Assembly: GCF_015476335.1 (NCBI RefSeq)
Contig: NZ_JADAQY010000001.1
Coordinates: 64,099-128,098, forward strand
DNA: 64,000 nt
Reading direction: 5' to 3'
DNA from: Rickettsia endosymbiont of Cardiosporidium cionae
GTDB taxonomy: Bacteria > Pseudomonadota > Alphaproteobacteria > Rickettsiales > Rickettsiaceae
Within the stretch, counting starts at the first letter, position 1; each line of letters begins with the position of its first letter. The notes under the pieces were generated by a model, which did no database searches, was not told where the DNA came from, and was given only the letters and a program-made list of their open reading frames with translations. A program made the translations under genes and the position numbers. This document shows, in pieces, positions 17,965-26,712 of the stretch.

Positions 17965-19620
17965 ATGAATAAAAGATATCTAAAAAATTTATTCAATATA
18001 TTTATCTTTTTAATCTTGATTTCTTGTACTAATAGAGAATTTGTATATTTTAAACTACCTGAAACTGAATCAGTATTATTGTCTGAATCTGTAAATTCTG
18101 GAGATATTAATAAAGTTTCTTCAGCTTTAACCACTATAAAGCCAGGGAAAAGATTTGCTAAGCATTTAGGTAAATTTGTAACTGATGCAATTGCCTTAGG
18201 TTATGATGATATTGCTGAGTTGCTTATGGATAATGGTGCTGATGTTAATTCTTACTTCCCAGATTTTTCTAGACCTATTTTTAATAAGGTTCTAACATTT
18301 TCTAGATCTTCTAGGAGTAGTTTAGATAATAGTATGTATCCAATATCTAATTGTATAGTTAATCGTGTTAACAATGAAATGTTGCGTATATCCAAAAACA
18401 AATTTTATTGTAAATCTCCTGCTTCAATGGCTATAAGACATGGCAATATTAATATGCTAAAGAAATTATATGATCACGGATTATCTATTGAAGATCTGAG
18501 ATTGTTAGGGTTTTATTATAATGGTATTAAATTCCATTATGTTGACTTAACTGACATACCATGTGTACATATCTCATTACTCCAGGAAGCAATACAAGCT
18601 AATATGCATGAAACTAATATGCATGATGTGATAGAGTTTTTATTATCTAAAAAATTATCTTATGTAGGTGGGTTAGATTTATTTGGAAATTCAATATTAG
18701 TAAAAGCTATTGAACAAAATGATCAAAAATTAATTGATAAACTTTTACAGAAAGAAGAATTTTCAACATTAGTAACAGTACCTTCTTATACTAAACCTTA
18801 TAGCACAATGTACAGAATTCATTTTGCTAATAATTCTGGATTAACAGCTTTATCAACAGCTATTTACTTTGGTAATAATGAAGTAGCTAAAAAGATCATT
18901 AATCTTACTGAAGTTCCTGATGAAATTGAATATGGCGCTACTCACCATCCTAATACTGAAAATAGAAGTATCAAGTATGTACATCCTTTAGTAATAGCAT
19001 CATTTTTAGGCAATGTTGAGATTATTAATTTATTATTGGATAAAAATATTAATCCTCATGTCGAAGGAAAATTATTTTTAAAAAATGGTCAAATATTACG
19101 AAATCCTCAATCATTTAGATTTAGTTCTGATAAACTTGAATATAGTATTACCTACTATGAGTACATCACAACAACAAGGGAATATTTACAATATAATAAT
19201 CCAGTAGACTATAGTGTTAACTATACCCCAATAGAAGCTGCATTTAAAGCGAATAAACCAGATGTTGTGGAATTACTTTTAAATAGAATGAATGCAAATA
19301 ATTTATCTGATGCCTTAATACTACTGATCAAAAATAGGTCGATTGTTGGTCTTGAATTTAGTATCTTGAACAAATTATTATCTAGAAATATAGATTTAAA
19401 TTTTAGAGATCATAAAGGATATACAGCTTTGATGCATGCAGTAGACAAAAAAAGCTCAATAGAATTAGTGCAATTATTATTACAACATGGTGCTGATAAA
19501 AATATTAAAAATAACTCTAATCAGACTGCCTTGGATATTGCTAAGGAAAAAAGTAATAATTCATATTCTGAGTTTTGTAAAGCAGAATATGAAAAAGTAA
19601 TAAATATTTTAGAAAATTAA
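17965..19620 (+). CDS. Ankyrin-repeat lipoprotein 3, paralogue of lipoprotein 2
   Basis: A 551-residue ankyrin-repeat protein with a lipoprotein signal ending in LIS-Cys21. It aligns along its whole length with the preceding gene product, including the FYCKSPA(S/L)MA segment and the final repeat (LLLQHGADKNIKNNSNQTALDIAK), so the pair arose by tandem duplication followed by strong divergence. An insertion of about 25 residues around residues 113-138 (RSSRSSLDNSMYPIS region) is absent from the paralogue. The ATG at 17965 is 14 bp from the upstream stop. The ankyrin fold points to protein binding; no catalytic domain is seen. Confidence 0.87.
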   Translation: MNKRYLKNLFNIFIFLILISCTNREFVYFKLPETESVLLSESVNSGDINKVSSALTTIKPGKRFAKHLGKFVTDAIALGYDDIAELLMDNGADVNSYFPDFSRPIFNKVLTFSRSSRSSLDNSMYPISNCIVNRVNNEMLRISKNKFYCKSPASMAIRHGNINMLKKLYDHGLSIEDLRLLGFYYNGIKFHYVDLTDIPCVHISLLQEAIQANMHETNMHDVIEFLLSKKLSYVGGLDLFGNSILVKAIEQNDQKLIDKLLQKEEFSTLVTVPSYTKPYSTMYRIHFANNSGLTALSTAIYFGNNEVAKKIINLTEVPDEIEYGATHHPNTENRSIKYVHPLVIASFLGNVEIINLLLDKNINPHVEGKLFLKNGQILRNPQSFRFSSDKLEYSITYYEYITTTREYLQYNNPVDYSVNYTPIEAAFKANKPDVVELLLNRMNANNLSDALILLIKNRSIVGLEFSILNKLLSRNIDLNFRDHKGYTALMHAVDKKSSIELVQLLLQHGADKNIKNNSNQTALDIAKEKSNNSYSEFCKAEYEKVINILEN

Positions 19621-19711
19621 TAGATATAACCTAAGCAACTTGTATCCTCTACATTTTGTAGTATATGATAGATTTGATTATTAGTTCGGTCTGTATAATT
19701 ACATTGATAAG

Positions 19712-20401
19712 CTATATCTTTTTATTTAACGCTATTAGATAGCACTCATTAGATTCTTTTCTACTGGATTTAGGCTTAAAATATTTTATTGTTTTAAAAT
19801 TATTTTTTAGTAGTTCTATTAAAGAGTTCTCTGAACATCCCCTAAAGATTTTACATATAAAGTGCCCATTATCTTTTAACATTTCCAGGGCAAATACCAG
19901 TGCGTGCTCGCATAGATCAATAATTCTAATATGATCTGTTGTTTGATGTCCGGTAGTATTTTCTGCCATATCTGAAATTATAAGATCGATTTTTGAAAAA
20001 TTAAAATGTTTTTTAATTAAATTTTGTGTATTAATTTCATAAAAATCTCCTTTTAAAAATGTGACTCCTTCTATGGGCTTCATATCCAATATATCGACCG
20101 CGCAAATATTATTGAATTCTGTTTTTGATGAGTGTGATCTGGTAATTTTTGCTAATACTTGAGACCAGCCTCCCGCAGCTGCTCCAAGATCTACTATCTT
20201 TATTTCTGGTTTTAATAATTGAAATTTATTATTAATTTCAATTAATTTATAAGCAGATCTAGATCTGTACCCATTAATTTTAGATTGTACTACATAGAAG
20301 TCATTTAATTGCCTAGATATCCATTGATTAGAAGATTTTTTTCTGATTTTAGGGTTATTTACTTTAGTAAAGAATCCTCTATATCCTGGACCAATGATCA
20401 T
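19712..20401 (-). CDS. rlmE: 23S rRNA 2'-O-methyltransferase RlmE (FtsJ)
   Basis: SAM-dependent methyltransferase that modifies a uridine 2'-OH in the peptidyl transferase region of 23S rRNA. It shows the SAM-binding motif VDLGAAAGGWSQVL (around residue 80) and the KDKE catalytic set in the expected places: SAYKLIEI, DLIISDMAENTTG and ICKIFRG. Length 229 is typical. The C-terminal KPKSSRKESNECYLIAL motif is also conserved. nusB lies 24 bp upstream on the same strand, so the two are probably co-transcribed. Confidence 0.94.
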   Translation of the reverse strand: MIIGPGYRGFFTKVNNPKIRKKSSNQWISRQLNDFYVVQSKINGYRSRSAYKLIEINNKFQLLKPEIKIVDLGAAAGGWSQVLAKITRSHSSKTEFNNICAVDILDMKPIEGVTFLKGDFYEINTQNLIKKHFNFSKIDLIISDMAENTTGHQTTDHIRIIDLCEHALVFALEMLKDNGHFICKIFRGCSENSLIELLKNNFKTIKYFKPKSSRKESNECYLIALNKKI

Positions 20402-20425
20402 AATATATATCTTTATATAGTAATT

Positions 20426-20929
20426 TTATTTAATAGTTTTAATATACTGATCTAAAATTGAATTAATAAATCCGACTTGTGCATCATCCATCATATCATT
20501 TGTAATATTTGTATATTCATTTATCAAAATTTTACCTGGAACAGAAAAAAAATTTATTTCTGATATGGCTAATAATAAAATCGTTTTTAATAAAATATCT
20601 GTATTAAATATCCTGTATTTTTTATTAATCTTATTATCTATAATATCATAAATAAAATTTAAATTTTTATAAGTAATTTCTAGTAACAATTGTAAATATG
20701 TTCTGCTTGGTTTTATTTTTATATTCTGATATTGCTTTCCTTTATTAGATATTTCAGTATTTAGATCTAAATTTTTACTACATCTATACATTTCTAATAG
20801 ACAATCCAATATTTTTTCGATATTAGAATATTGATGATCTGTGTTAAACTCTTGAATAATAAAAAAATTATAAAACACCTGTATCGCAAGAATCCTGGAT
20901 ATAGTTTTATTTGTAAATATCACTTTCAT
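20426..20929 (-). CDS. nusB: Transcription antitermination protein NusB
   Basis: All-helical RNA-binding protein that, with NusE (S10), forms the antitermination complex on rRNA transcripts. The opening SRILAIQVFYNFFI and the C-terminal block LLLAISEINFFSVPGKILINEYTNI...GFINSILDQ match the NusB consensus (ILR.A.YEL.....P..v.inEyv.lak....vgFvNgvLd). Length 167. It is unusually rich in Asn, Ile and Lys, reflecting the base composition. The start ATG is at 20929; divergent priA begins 263 bp away. Confidence 0.9.
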   Translation of the reverse strand: MKVIFTNKTISRILAIQVFYNFFIIQEFNTDHQYSNIEKILDCLLEMYRCSKNLDLNTEISNKGKQYQNIKIKPSRTYLQLLLEITYKNLNFIYDIIDNKINKKYRIFNTDILLKTILLLAISEINFFSVPGKILINEYTNITNDMMDDAQVGFINSILDQYIKTIK

Positions 20930-21150
20930 ATTTTTTGATATTACTAAAAATCAATATTTATTAATATAAAAATTCATTAAATGAAATTTATACTATGTTA
21001 GTATGGATGTATAGTTAATTATGTATTATAAACTTTAAAATTGCTTTAAATTGATACTGGGCAGTTGGCATTTTTTAAAAGCGCACTGTCTTATTCTTAA
21101 ATAAGATAGAATGGTATGTAGTATTTGCATTTAAAAATTTTAAAACAAAA

Positions 21151-21174
21151 GTTTAGTTTAGTTTAGTTTAGTTA
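21151..21174. repeat. Pentanucleotide tandem repeat (GTTTA)n just upstream of priA
   Basis: Four full GTTTA units plus a partial one, ending 18 bp before the priA ATG. It lies in the 5' leader, where a change in repeat number would alter the spacing of promoter or ribosome-binding elements. No clear Shine-Dalgarno site lies between the repeat and the ATG. Confidence 0.75.
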
Positions 21175-21192
21175 TTTTATTTTCAAACCGAT

Positions 21193-23187
21193 ATGGAGAA
21201 TATTTTTAATAATAGTAGATTAGTAAAAATATTGATTCCTAAAAATGGTTTATTTCCACTAGATTATCTATCAGTAAAAGAATTAGAGCTAAAGTTAGGA
21301 GATCTTGTAATAGTACCATTCCGTAACAGTAAATTATTAGCAGTAGTATGGGATATTATAAAAACTAGCAATCTTGAATATAATTTCAATTATGATAAAA
21401 ATAAGCTTAAATTCATTCTAGAAAAGGCGAGCCATGTTGGCAACATTGATAAACAACAACTAGATTTTATTAACAAAGTTAGTGAATATTACCTAGCCCC
21501 TCTGGGAACAATATTAAAACTAGTTATACCAATAAATCTTTTAAAGACAAAGAGTCATAATACTGATGATAATATAAGTGAAAATTTTTCTTTAGCTAAA
21601 TTATCTGATCTACAGAATACCGCGCTAATATCTATACAAGAGCAAAATAAACCCGTGATTTTAAGAGGCGATACAGGGTCTGGTAAAACTGAGGTATATT
21701 TTCATATTATAGCTAAAAAAATTCTTAAAAATGAGCAATCATTGATATTAATCCCAGAGATTGCTTTAACCAACTATTTTGTTGAAAGATTTATTAATAG
21801 ATTTGGGTTTAAACCTCTTATATGGCATTCCAAAGTTAAGCTTTCAGATAAGCAAAAAGCTCTTTTATCTATCATATACGGTAAAGATTTAGTAATAATA
21901 GGCACCAGAAGCGCATTATTTTTACCATATAAAAATCTTAGGTTGATAATAGTTGATGAAGAGCATGATGCATCATATAAACAGGAAGTATCTGTAACTT
22001 ATAATGCAAGAGATATGTCGATTTTGAAGTCTCATATGTCTGATGGTAAAACAAAAATTATATTAGCCTCAGCTACACCGTCTATGGAGACGATGTATAA
22101 CGTACTACAAAAAAAATATAGCATAGTACAGTTAAATGCAAGATTTTATAATGTAATGTTACCTAGCATCAAAATAGTTGATATGCGTAATAGGCTACTA
22201 CTGTATAATAGCTATCTTTCTAAAGAATTATTGCTGAATCTTAAAAAAAATCTTCATAATAATGAGCAAAGCTTAATATTTTTGAACCGTAGAGGGTATA
22301 AAAATTTATTAATTTGTAATTCATGTAACTATATTATTACTTGCGGTTTTTGTTCATCTAATATGGTTATGCATAAATATACAAAATCCCTTAAATGTCA
22401 TCATTGTGGGTATATTATGGCTATAATTAATAAATGTCCTGAATGCCAAGATACAAATATTGTGAGCTATGGTTTTGGTATAGAAAAAATAGCAGAGGAT
22501 ATAGAGCAATATTTCCCTGATGCCAATGTTAGGGTTATTAGTACAGATGCTTCAATTAAAGAGATAAATGAAATATTAGTTTTAATGCAAGAGCATAAAA
22601 TAGATATTTTAATAGCTACTCAAATTGTTAGTAAGGGTTACCATTTTTCTAACTTAACCTTAGTTTGTATAGTGGATAGTGATATAGGTAGTTTACATGA
22701 AGATTTACGTGTTAACGAAAGGATGTACCAGTTACTACATCAAGTAGCTGGTAGGGCAGGCAGAGAACTTAAAGAGGGTAGAGTAATCTTACAAAGTTAT
22801 AATTCTAACAATCAAGTTTTAAAGTTATTAGTGAATCATGATACAAAAAAATTTATAAAATATGAGCTTGAAAATAGAAAATCATCAAATATGCCACCCT
22901 ATACCAGAGCTGCCTGTATAATTTTTTCAAGTAAATATAAAGAAGAAATATTAAATATAGCAACAGATTTTGTTACTCAAGCTCCTAAATCAGACTTTGA
23001 TATTAGTATATTGGGGCCAGTGGAATCTATAATATTTAAACTATCTGGTAAATATCGGTATAGAATACTAATAATATCAGATAAAAAATTCAATATACAG
23101 AAATATATTGGAATTTGGATAAAAAAAATCACTTTATCCTCAAGACATCATATGAAGATAGATATAGATCCGCAAAATTTCTTATAA
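21193..23187 (+). CDS. priA: Primosomal protein N' (replication restart helicase PriA)
   Basis: Superfamily 2 helicase that reloads the replicative helicase at stalled forks. The N-terminal DNA-binding region (residues 1-115) is followed by Walker A GDTGSGKT (159-166), the DEEH box in IIVDEEHD, SAT motif in ILASATPSME, a zinc-binding set of cysteine pairs (CNSCNYIITCGFC, CHHCGY, CPEC) and motif VI QVAGRAGR. Length 664 is normal for alphaproteobacterial PriA with a shortened N-terminus. It is flanked by divergent nusB and by the ankyrin array. Confidence 0.95.
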   Translation: MENIFNNSRLVKILIPKNGLFPLDYLSVKELELKLGDLVIVPFRNSKLLAVVWDIIKTSNLEYNFNYDKNKLKFILEKASHVGNIDKQQLDFINKVSEYYLAPLGTILKLVIPINLLKTKSHNTDDNISENFSLAKLSDLQNTALISIQEQNKPVILRGDTGSGKTEVYFHIIAKKILKNEQSLILIPEIALTNYFVERFINRFGFKPLIWHSKVKLSDKQKALLSIIYGKDLVIIGTRSALFLPYKNLRLIIVDEEHDASYKQEVSVTYNARDMSILKSHMSDGKTKIILASATPSMETMYNVLQKKYSIVQLNARFYNVMLPSIKIVDMRNRLLLYNSYLSKELLLNLKKNLHNNEQSLIFLNRRGYKNLLICNSCNYIITCGFCSSNMVMHKYTKSLKCHHCGYIMAIINKCPECQDTNIVSYGFGIEKIAEDIEQYFPDANVRVISTDASIKEINEILVLMQEHKIDILIATQIVSKGYHFSNLTLVCIVDSDIGSLHEDLRVNERMYQLLHQVAGRAGRELKEGRVILQSYNSNNQVLKLLVNHDTKKFIKYELENRKSSNMPPYTRAACIIFSSKYKEEILNIATDFVTQAPKSDFDISILGPVESIIFKLSGKYRYRILIISDKKFNIQKYIGIWIKKITLSSRHHMKIDIDPQNFL

Positions 23188-23345
23188 GATCCAAAGTTAA
23201 AAAGTTATATATCAATAAATTATAATAAGAGAAAATTAATTGCATTATCATATTGATTGCAATAATATTTATTATCTCTATACCAGGTTGGTAATATTTC
23301 ACTAATATTTACTACATGATTAGATTAATAAATTATATCCATTGC

Positions 23346-23521
23346 TAACAGATAGTCTAATATGATAAATAAACAGATATTAAACATTAAATTCTTCTTC
23401 ATTTTTGTTGTGGCTTTGCTGGCATCATGCAGTACAGATAGTAATAATCTTTCTGAGATTGATAACAGAAAATATGCTCAAGAATTTATATCAAGCCTTT
23501 CTCCAAACGAGTATAATCAAG
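23346..23521. repeat. Direct repeat copy A (5' end of ankyrin lipoprotein 4)
   Basis: 176 bp beginning 16 bp before the ATG. It matches copy B (24813-24988) with three mismatches, at an offset of 1467 bp. It covers the start region and codons 1-53, including the whole signal peptide, and passes into the ankyrin modules. It marks a recent tandem duplication. Confidence 0.9.
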
Positions 23522-24756
23522 CCTTAATTAAGGCTGCTATATCCAATCATGTTGAAGTAGCAAGATTGCTAATAGAGAAAGGAGCAAAGATAGATTACGA
23601 AAATAAAGATGGTTATACAGCCTTAATCAATGCTGCTGCTTATAATAATGTTGAAGTAGCAAGATTATTAATAGAAAAGGAAGCAAAGATAGATTATGAA
23701 AATAAAACAGGGCATACTGCCTTAATCAATGCTGCTGCCGGTAATAGTGTTGAAGTAGCAGAATTATTAATAGAGAAAGGAGCAAAGATAGATTACGAAA
23801 ATAAAGATGGTTATACAGCCTTAATCAATGCTGCTGCTTATAATAATGTTGAAGTAGCAAAATTGTTAATAGAGAAAGGAGCAAAGATAGATTACGAAAA
23901 TAAAAATGGGAATACTGCCTTAATCAATGCTGCTGGATATAACAGTGTTGAAGTAGCAAGATTGCTAATAGAGAAAGGTGCAAAAATAGATTATGAGAAT
24001 AAAAATGGTCATACTGCACTAATCGATGTTGCCTATTATAACAATATCAAAATAGCAAAATTACTAATAGTAAAGGGAGCAAAAATAGATTATGAGAGTA
24101 AAAATGGTTATACAGCCTTAATCAATGCTGCTGCTGCTAACAGTGTCGAAGTAGCAAAATTACTAATAGTAAAGGGAGCAAAAATAGATTATGAGAGTAA
24201 AAATGGTTATACAGCCTTAATCAATGCTGCTGCTGCTAACAGTGTCGAAGTAGCAAAATTACTAATAGAAAAGGGAGCAAAGATAGACTATGAAACTAAA
24301 GATGGTTTAACTACATTAATCAATGCTGCTGGATATAGCAGTGTTGAAGTAGCAAGATTGCTAATAGAGAAAGGTGCAAAAATAGATTATGAATCTCGAG
24401 ATAGTAATACAGCATTAATCAATGCTGCTGCTAATGATAAAAGGCTAGCTGCAGCAAAATTACTAATAGAAAAGGGAGCAAAGGTAGACTATGAAACTAA
24501 AAATGGTTTAACTGCCTTAATCAATGCTGCAGGTCGTAACAGTGTTGAAGTAGCAAGATTATTAATAGAGAAAGGAGCAAAGATAGATTACGAAAATAAA
24601 AATGGTGTAACTGCCTTATTCATTGCTGTTTGCTGTAATAAACCTGAAATGGTAAAGTTACTTTTGAAATACAGTAGTACAAAGCATAAAGCTTTGGCTT
24701 TAAAGATAGCAAAAGCTCAAGGATTCACTGAAATAATAAATATTATGACAAAATAA
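23362..24756 (+). CDS. Ankyrin-repeat lipoprotein 4 (11 near-identical modules)
   Basis: A 464-residue protein: lipoprotein signal with LLAS before Cys23, a 30-residue linker (STDSNNLSEIDNRKYAQEF), then from residue 54 to 417 eleven ankyrin modules of 33 residues (one of 34). They have a nearly fixed framework, AL INAA..N.VEVA.LLIEKGAKIDYE, and a diverged twelfth repeat caps the C-terminus. Differences between modules cluster in the turn that usually contacts ligands (the E-N/S/T-K/R-x-G-x-T segment) and just after INAA. The DNA of the modules is nearly identical, unlike lipoproteins 1-3. The signal and linker are identical, apart from Ser47, to those of the next gene. Role not known; a binding or adhesin-like function is inferred. 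Confidence 0.9.
   Translation: MINKQILNIKFFFIFVVALLASCSTDSNNLSEIDNRKYAQEFISSLSPNEYNQALIKAAISNHVEVARLLIEKGAKIDYENKDGYTALINAAAYNNVEVARLLIEKEAKIDYENKTGHTALINAAAGNSVEVAELLIEKGAKIDYENKDGYTALINAAAYNNVEVAKLLIEKGAKIDYENKNGNTALINAAGYNSVEVARLLIEKGAKIDYENKNGHTALIDVAYYNNIKIAKLLIVKGAKIDYESKNGYTALINAAAANSVEVAKLLIVKGAKIDYESKNGYTALINAAAANSVEVAKLLIEKGAKIDYETKDGLTTLINAAGYSSVEVARLLIEKGAKIDYESRDSNTALINAAANDKRLAAAKLLIEKGAKVDYETKNGLTALINAAGRNSVEVARLLIEKGAKIDYENKNGVTALFIAVCCNKPEMVKLLLKYSSTKHKALALKIAKAQGFTEIINIMTK
23521..24612 (+). repeat. Coding tandem array: eleven 99/102-bp ankyrin modules
   Basis: Ten 99-bp units and one 102-bp unit in frame inside ankyrin lipoprotein 4. Adjacent units are nearly identical; for example, two consecutive units around 24090-24280 repeat almost base for base. 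Such arrays expand and contract by recombination or slippage without breaking the frame. Confidence 0.9.
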
Positions 24757-24812
24757 AATACCTAATTCTCTATAAAACAGAGGCTTACAGAAAAAATACT
24801 CAATTTAATTAA

Positions 24813-24988
24813 TAACAGATAATCTAATATGATAAATAAACAGATATTAAACATTAAATTCTTCTTCATTTTTGTTGTGGCTTTGCTGGCATCATGCAGT
24901 ACAGATAGTAATAATCTTTCTGAGATTGATAACAGAAAATATGCTCAAGAATTTATATCAAGCCTTTTTCCAAATGAGTATAATCAAG
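24813..24988. repeat. Direct repeat copy B (5' end of ankyrin lipoprotein 5)
   Basis: The second copy of the 176-bp repeat at 23346-23521. The three differences are a G/A change 12 bp before the ATG and two C/T changes near codons 47 and 49. Confidence 0.9.
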
Positions 24989-26691
24989 CATTAATCAATG
25001 CTGCCGCTGGTAATAGTATTGAAGTAGCAAAATTACTAATAGAGAAAGGTGCAAATATAGATTATGAATCTCAAGATGGTTTAACTGCCTTAATCAATGC
25101 TGCTGCCGGTAATAGTGTTGAAGTAGCAGAATTATTAATAGAGAAAGGAGCAAAGATAGATTACGAAAATAAAGATGGTTATACAGCCTTAATCAATGCT
25201 GCTTATTATAACAGTGTTGAAGTAGCAAGATTATTAATAGAGAAGGGGGCAAAGATAGATTATGAAAGTAAAACAGGTGGAACAGCATTAATCTATGCTG
25301 CTGCTAATGATAAAAGTCTAGCTGTAGCAAGATTGCTAATAGAGAAAGGTGCAAATATAGATTACGAAAATAAAAATGCCAATACAGCCTTAATCAATGC
25401 TGCTTATTATAACAGTGTTGAAATAGCAAGATTGCTAATAGAGAAAGGAGCAAAGATAGATTATGAGAGTAAAAATGGGAATACTGCATTAATCGAGGCT
25501 GCTATATCCAATAATGTTGAAGTAGCAAGATTATTAATAGAAAAGGGAGCAAAGATAGATTACGAAAATAAAATAGGTGGAACTGCCTTAATCTATGCTG
25601 CTGCTAATGATAAAGGGCTAGCTGTAGCAAAATTACTAATAGAGAAAGGTGCAAATATAAATTACGAAAATAAAAATGGGAATACTGCATTAATCGAGGC
25701 TGCTATATCCAATAATGTTGAAGTAGCAAAATTACTAATAGAGAAAGGCGCCAAGATAGATTACGAAAATAAAAATGGTAATACTGCATTAATCAATGCT
25801 GCTGCTAATGATAAAAGGCTAGCTGTAGCAAAACTACTAATAGAGAAAGGAGCAAAAATAGATTATGAATCTCGAGATAGTAATACTGCCTTAATCAATG
25901 CCGCTGGGTGTAACAGTGTTGAAGTAGCAAAATTACTAATAGAAAAGGGAGCAAATATAGATTATGAAACTAAAGATGGTTTAACTGCCTTAATCAATGC
26001 TGCTATTAATGATAAAAGGCTAGCTGTAGTAAAATTACTAATAGAAAAGGGAGCAAAGATAGATTATGAATCTCAAGATGGTTATACTGCCTTAATCACT
26101 GCTGCTGGATATAACAGTGTTGAAGTAGCAAGATTGCTAATAGAGAAAGGCGCAAAGATAGATTACGAAAATAAAAATGGGAATACTGCCTTAATCAATG
26201 CTGCTGGATATAACAGTGTTGAAGTAGCAAAACTACTAATAGAGAAAGGAGCAAAAATAGATTATGAATCTCGAGATAGTAATACTGCCTTAATCAATGC
26301 TGCTGCTGCTAACAGTGTCGAAGTAGCAAAATTACTAATAGTAAAGGGAGCAAAAATAGATTATGAAACTAAAGATGGTTTAACTGCCTTAATCAATGCT
26401 GCTGCTAATGATAAAAGGCTAGCTGTAGCAAGATTATTAATAGAGAAAGGAGCAAAGATAGATTATGAATCTCGAGATAGTAATACTGCCTTAATCAATG
26501 CTGCTGCTTATAACAGTGTTGAAGTAGCAAAATTGCTAATAGAGAAAGGAGCAAATATAGATTATAAAAATAAAAATGGTTTGACAGCATTAATGAATGC
26601 GAAATTTTATAATACTACTAAAATATTAAAATTTCTAATAGAAAAGGGAGCGAAAATAGATTATAAAACTATGAAAGATTTATTAAAATAG
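24829..26691 (+). CDS. Ankyrin-repeat lipoprotein 5 (17 modules), tandem duplicate of lipoprotein 4
   Basis: A 620-residue protein with the same signal peptide and lipidation site (Cys23) as the preceding gene. From residue 54 to the C-terminus the chain is exactly filled by 17 ankyrin modules: eleven of 33 residues, five of 34 (the NDKxLAVA type, one extra residue) and a diverged last one. The two module types are mixed in no fixed order, and many modules are shared word for word with lipoprotein 4, which points to duplication and module shuffling. The predicted product is an elongated solenoid attached to a membrane by lipid. trmD follows 21 bp after the stop. Confidence 0.9.
   Translation: MINKQILNIKFFFIFVVALLASCSTDSNNLSEIDNRKYAQEFISSLFPNEYNQALINAAAGNSIEVAKLLIEKGANIDYESQDGLTALINAAAGNSVEVAELLIEKGAKIDYENKDGYTALINAAYYNSVEVARLLIEKGAKIDYESKTGGTALIYAAANDKSLAVARLLIEKGANIDYENKNANTALINAAYYNSVEIARLLIEKGAKIDYESKNGNTALIEAAISNNVEVARLLIEKGAKIDYENKIGGTALIYAAANDKGLAVAKLLIEKGANINYENKNGNTALIEAAISNNVEVAKLLIEKGAKIDYENKNGNTALINAAANDKRLAVAKLLIEKGAKIDYESRDSNTALINAAGCNSVEVAKLLIEKGANIDYETKDGLTALINAAINDKRLAVVKLLIEKGAKIDYESQDGYTALITAAGYNSVEVARLLIEKGAKIDYENKNGNTALINAAGYNSVEVAKLLIEKGAKIDYESRDSNTALINAAAANSVEVAKLLIVKGAKIDYETKDGLTALINAAANDKRLAVARLLIEKGAKIDYESRDSNTALINAAAYNSVEVAKLLIEKGANIDYKNKNGLTALMNAKFYNTTKILKFLIEKGAKIDYKTMKDLLK
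24988..26586 (+). repeat. Coding tandem array: sixteen 99/102-bp ankyrin modules
   Basis: Eleven 99-bp and five 102-bp in-frame units inside ankyrin lipoprotein 5. Segments such as the SRDSNTALINAA junction recur several times with identical bases. Copy number is likely to vary between isolates, and short-read assemblies may collapse it. Confidence 0.9.
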
Positions 26692-26712
26692 TGAATAGCA
26701 TCAAAAATTGAT

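Noticed and set aside
23521-26586. Regular repeat array that could be mistaken for a CRISPR or satellite
   Set aside because: Units are 99/102 bp, adjacent without spacers, and translate in frame into ankyrin modules of two open genes.
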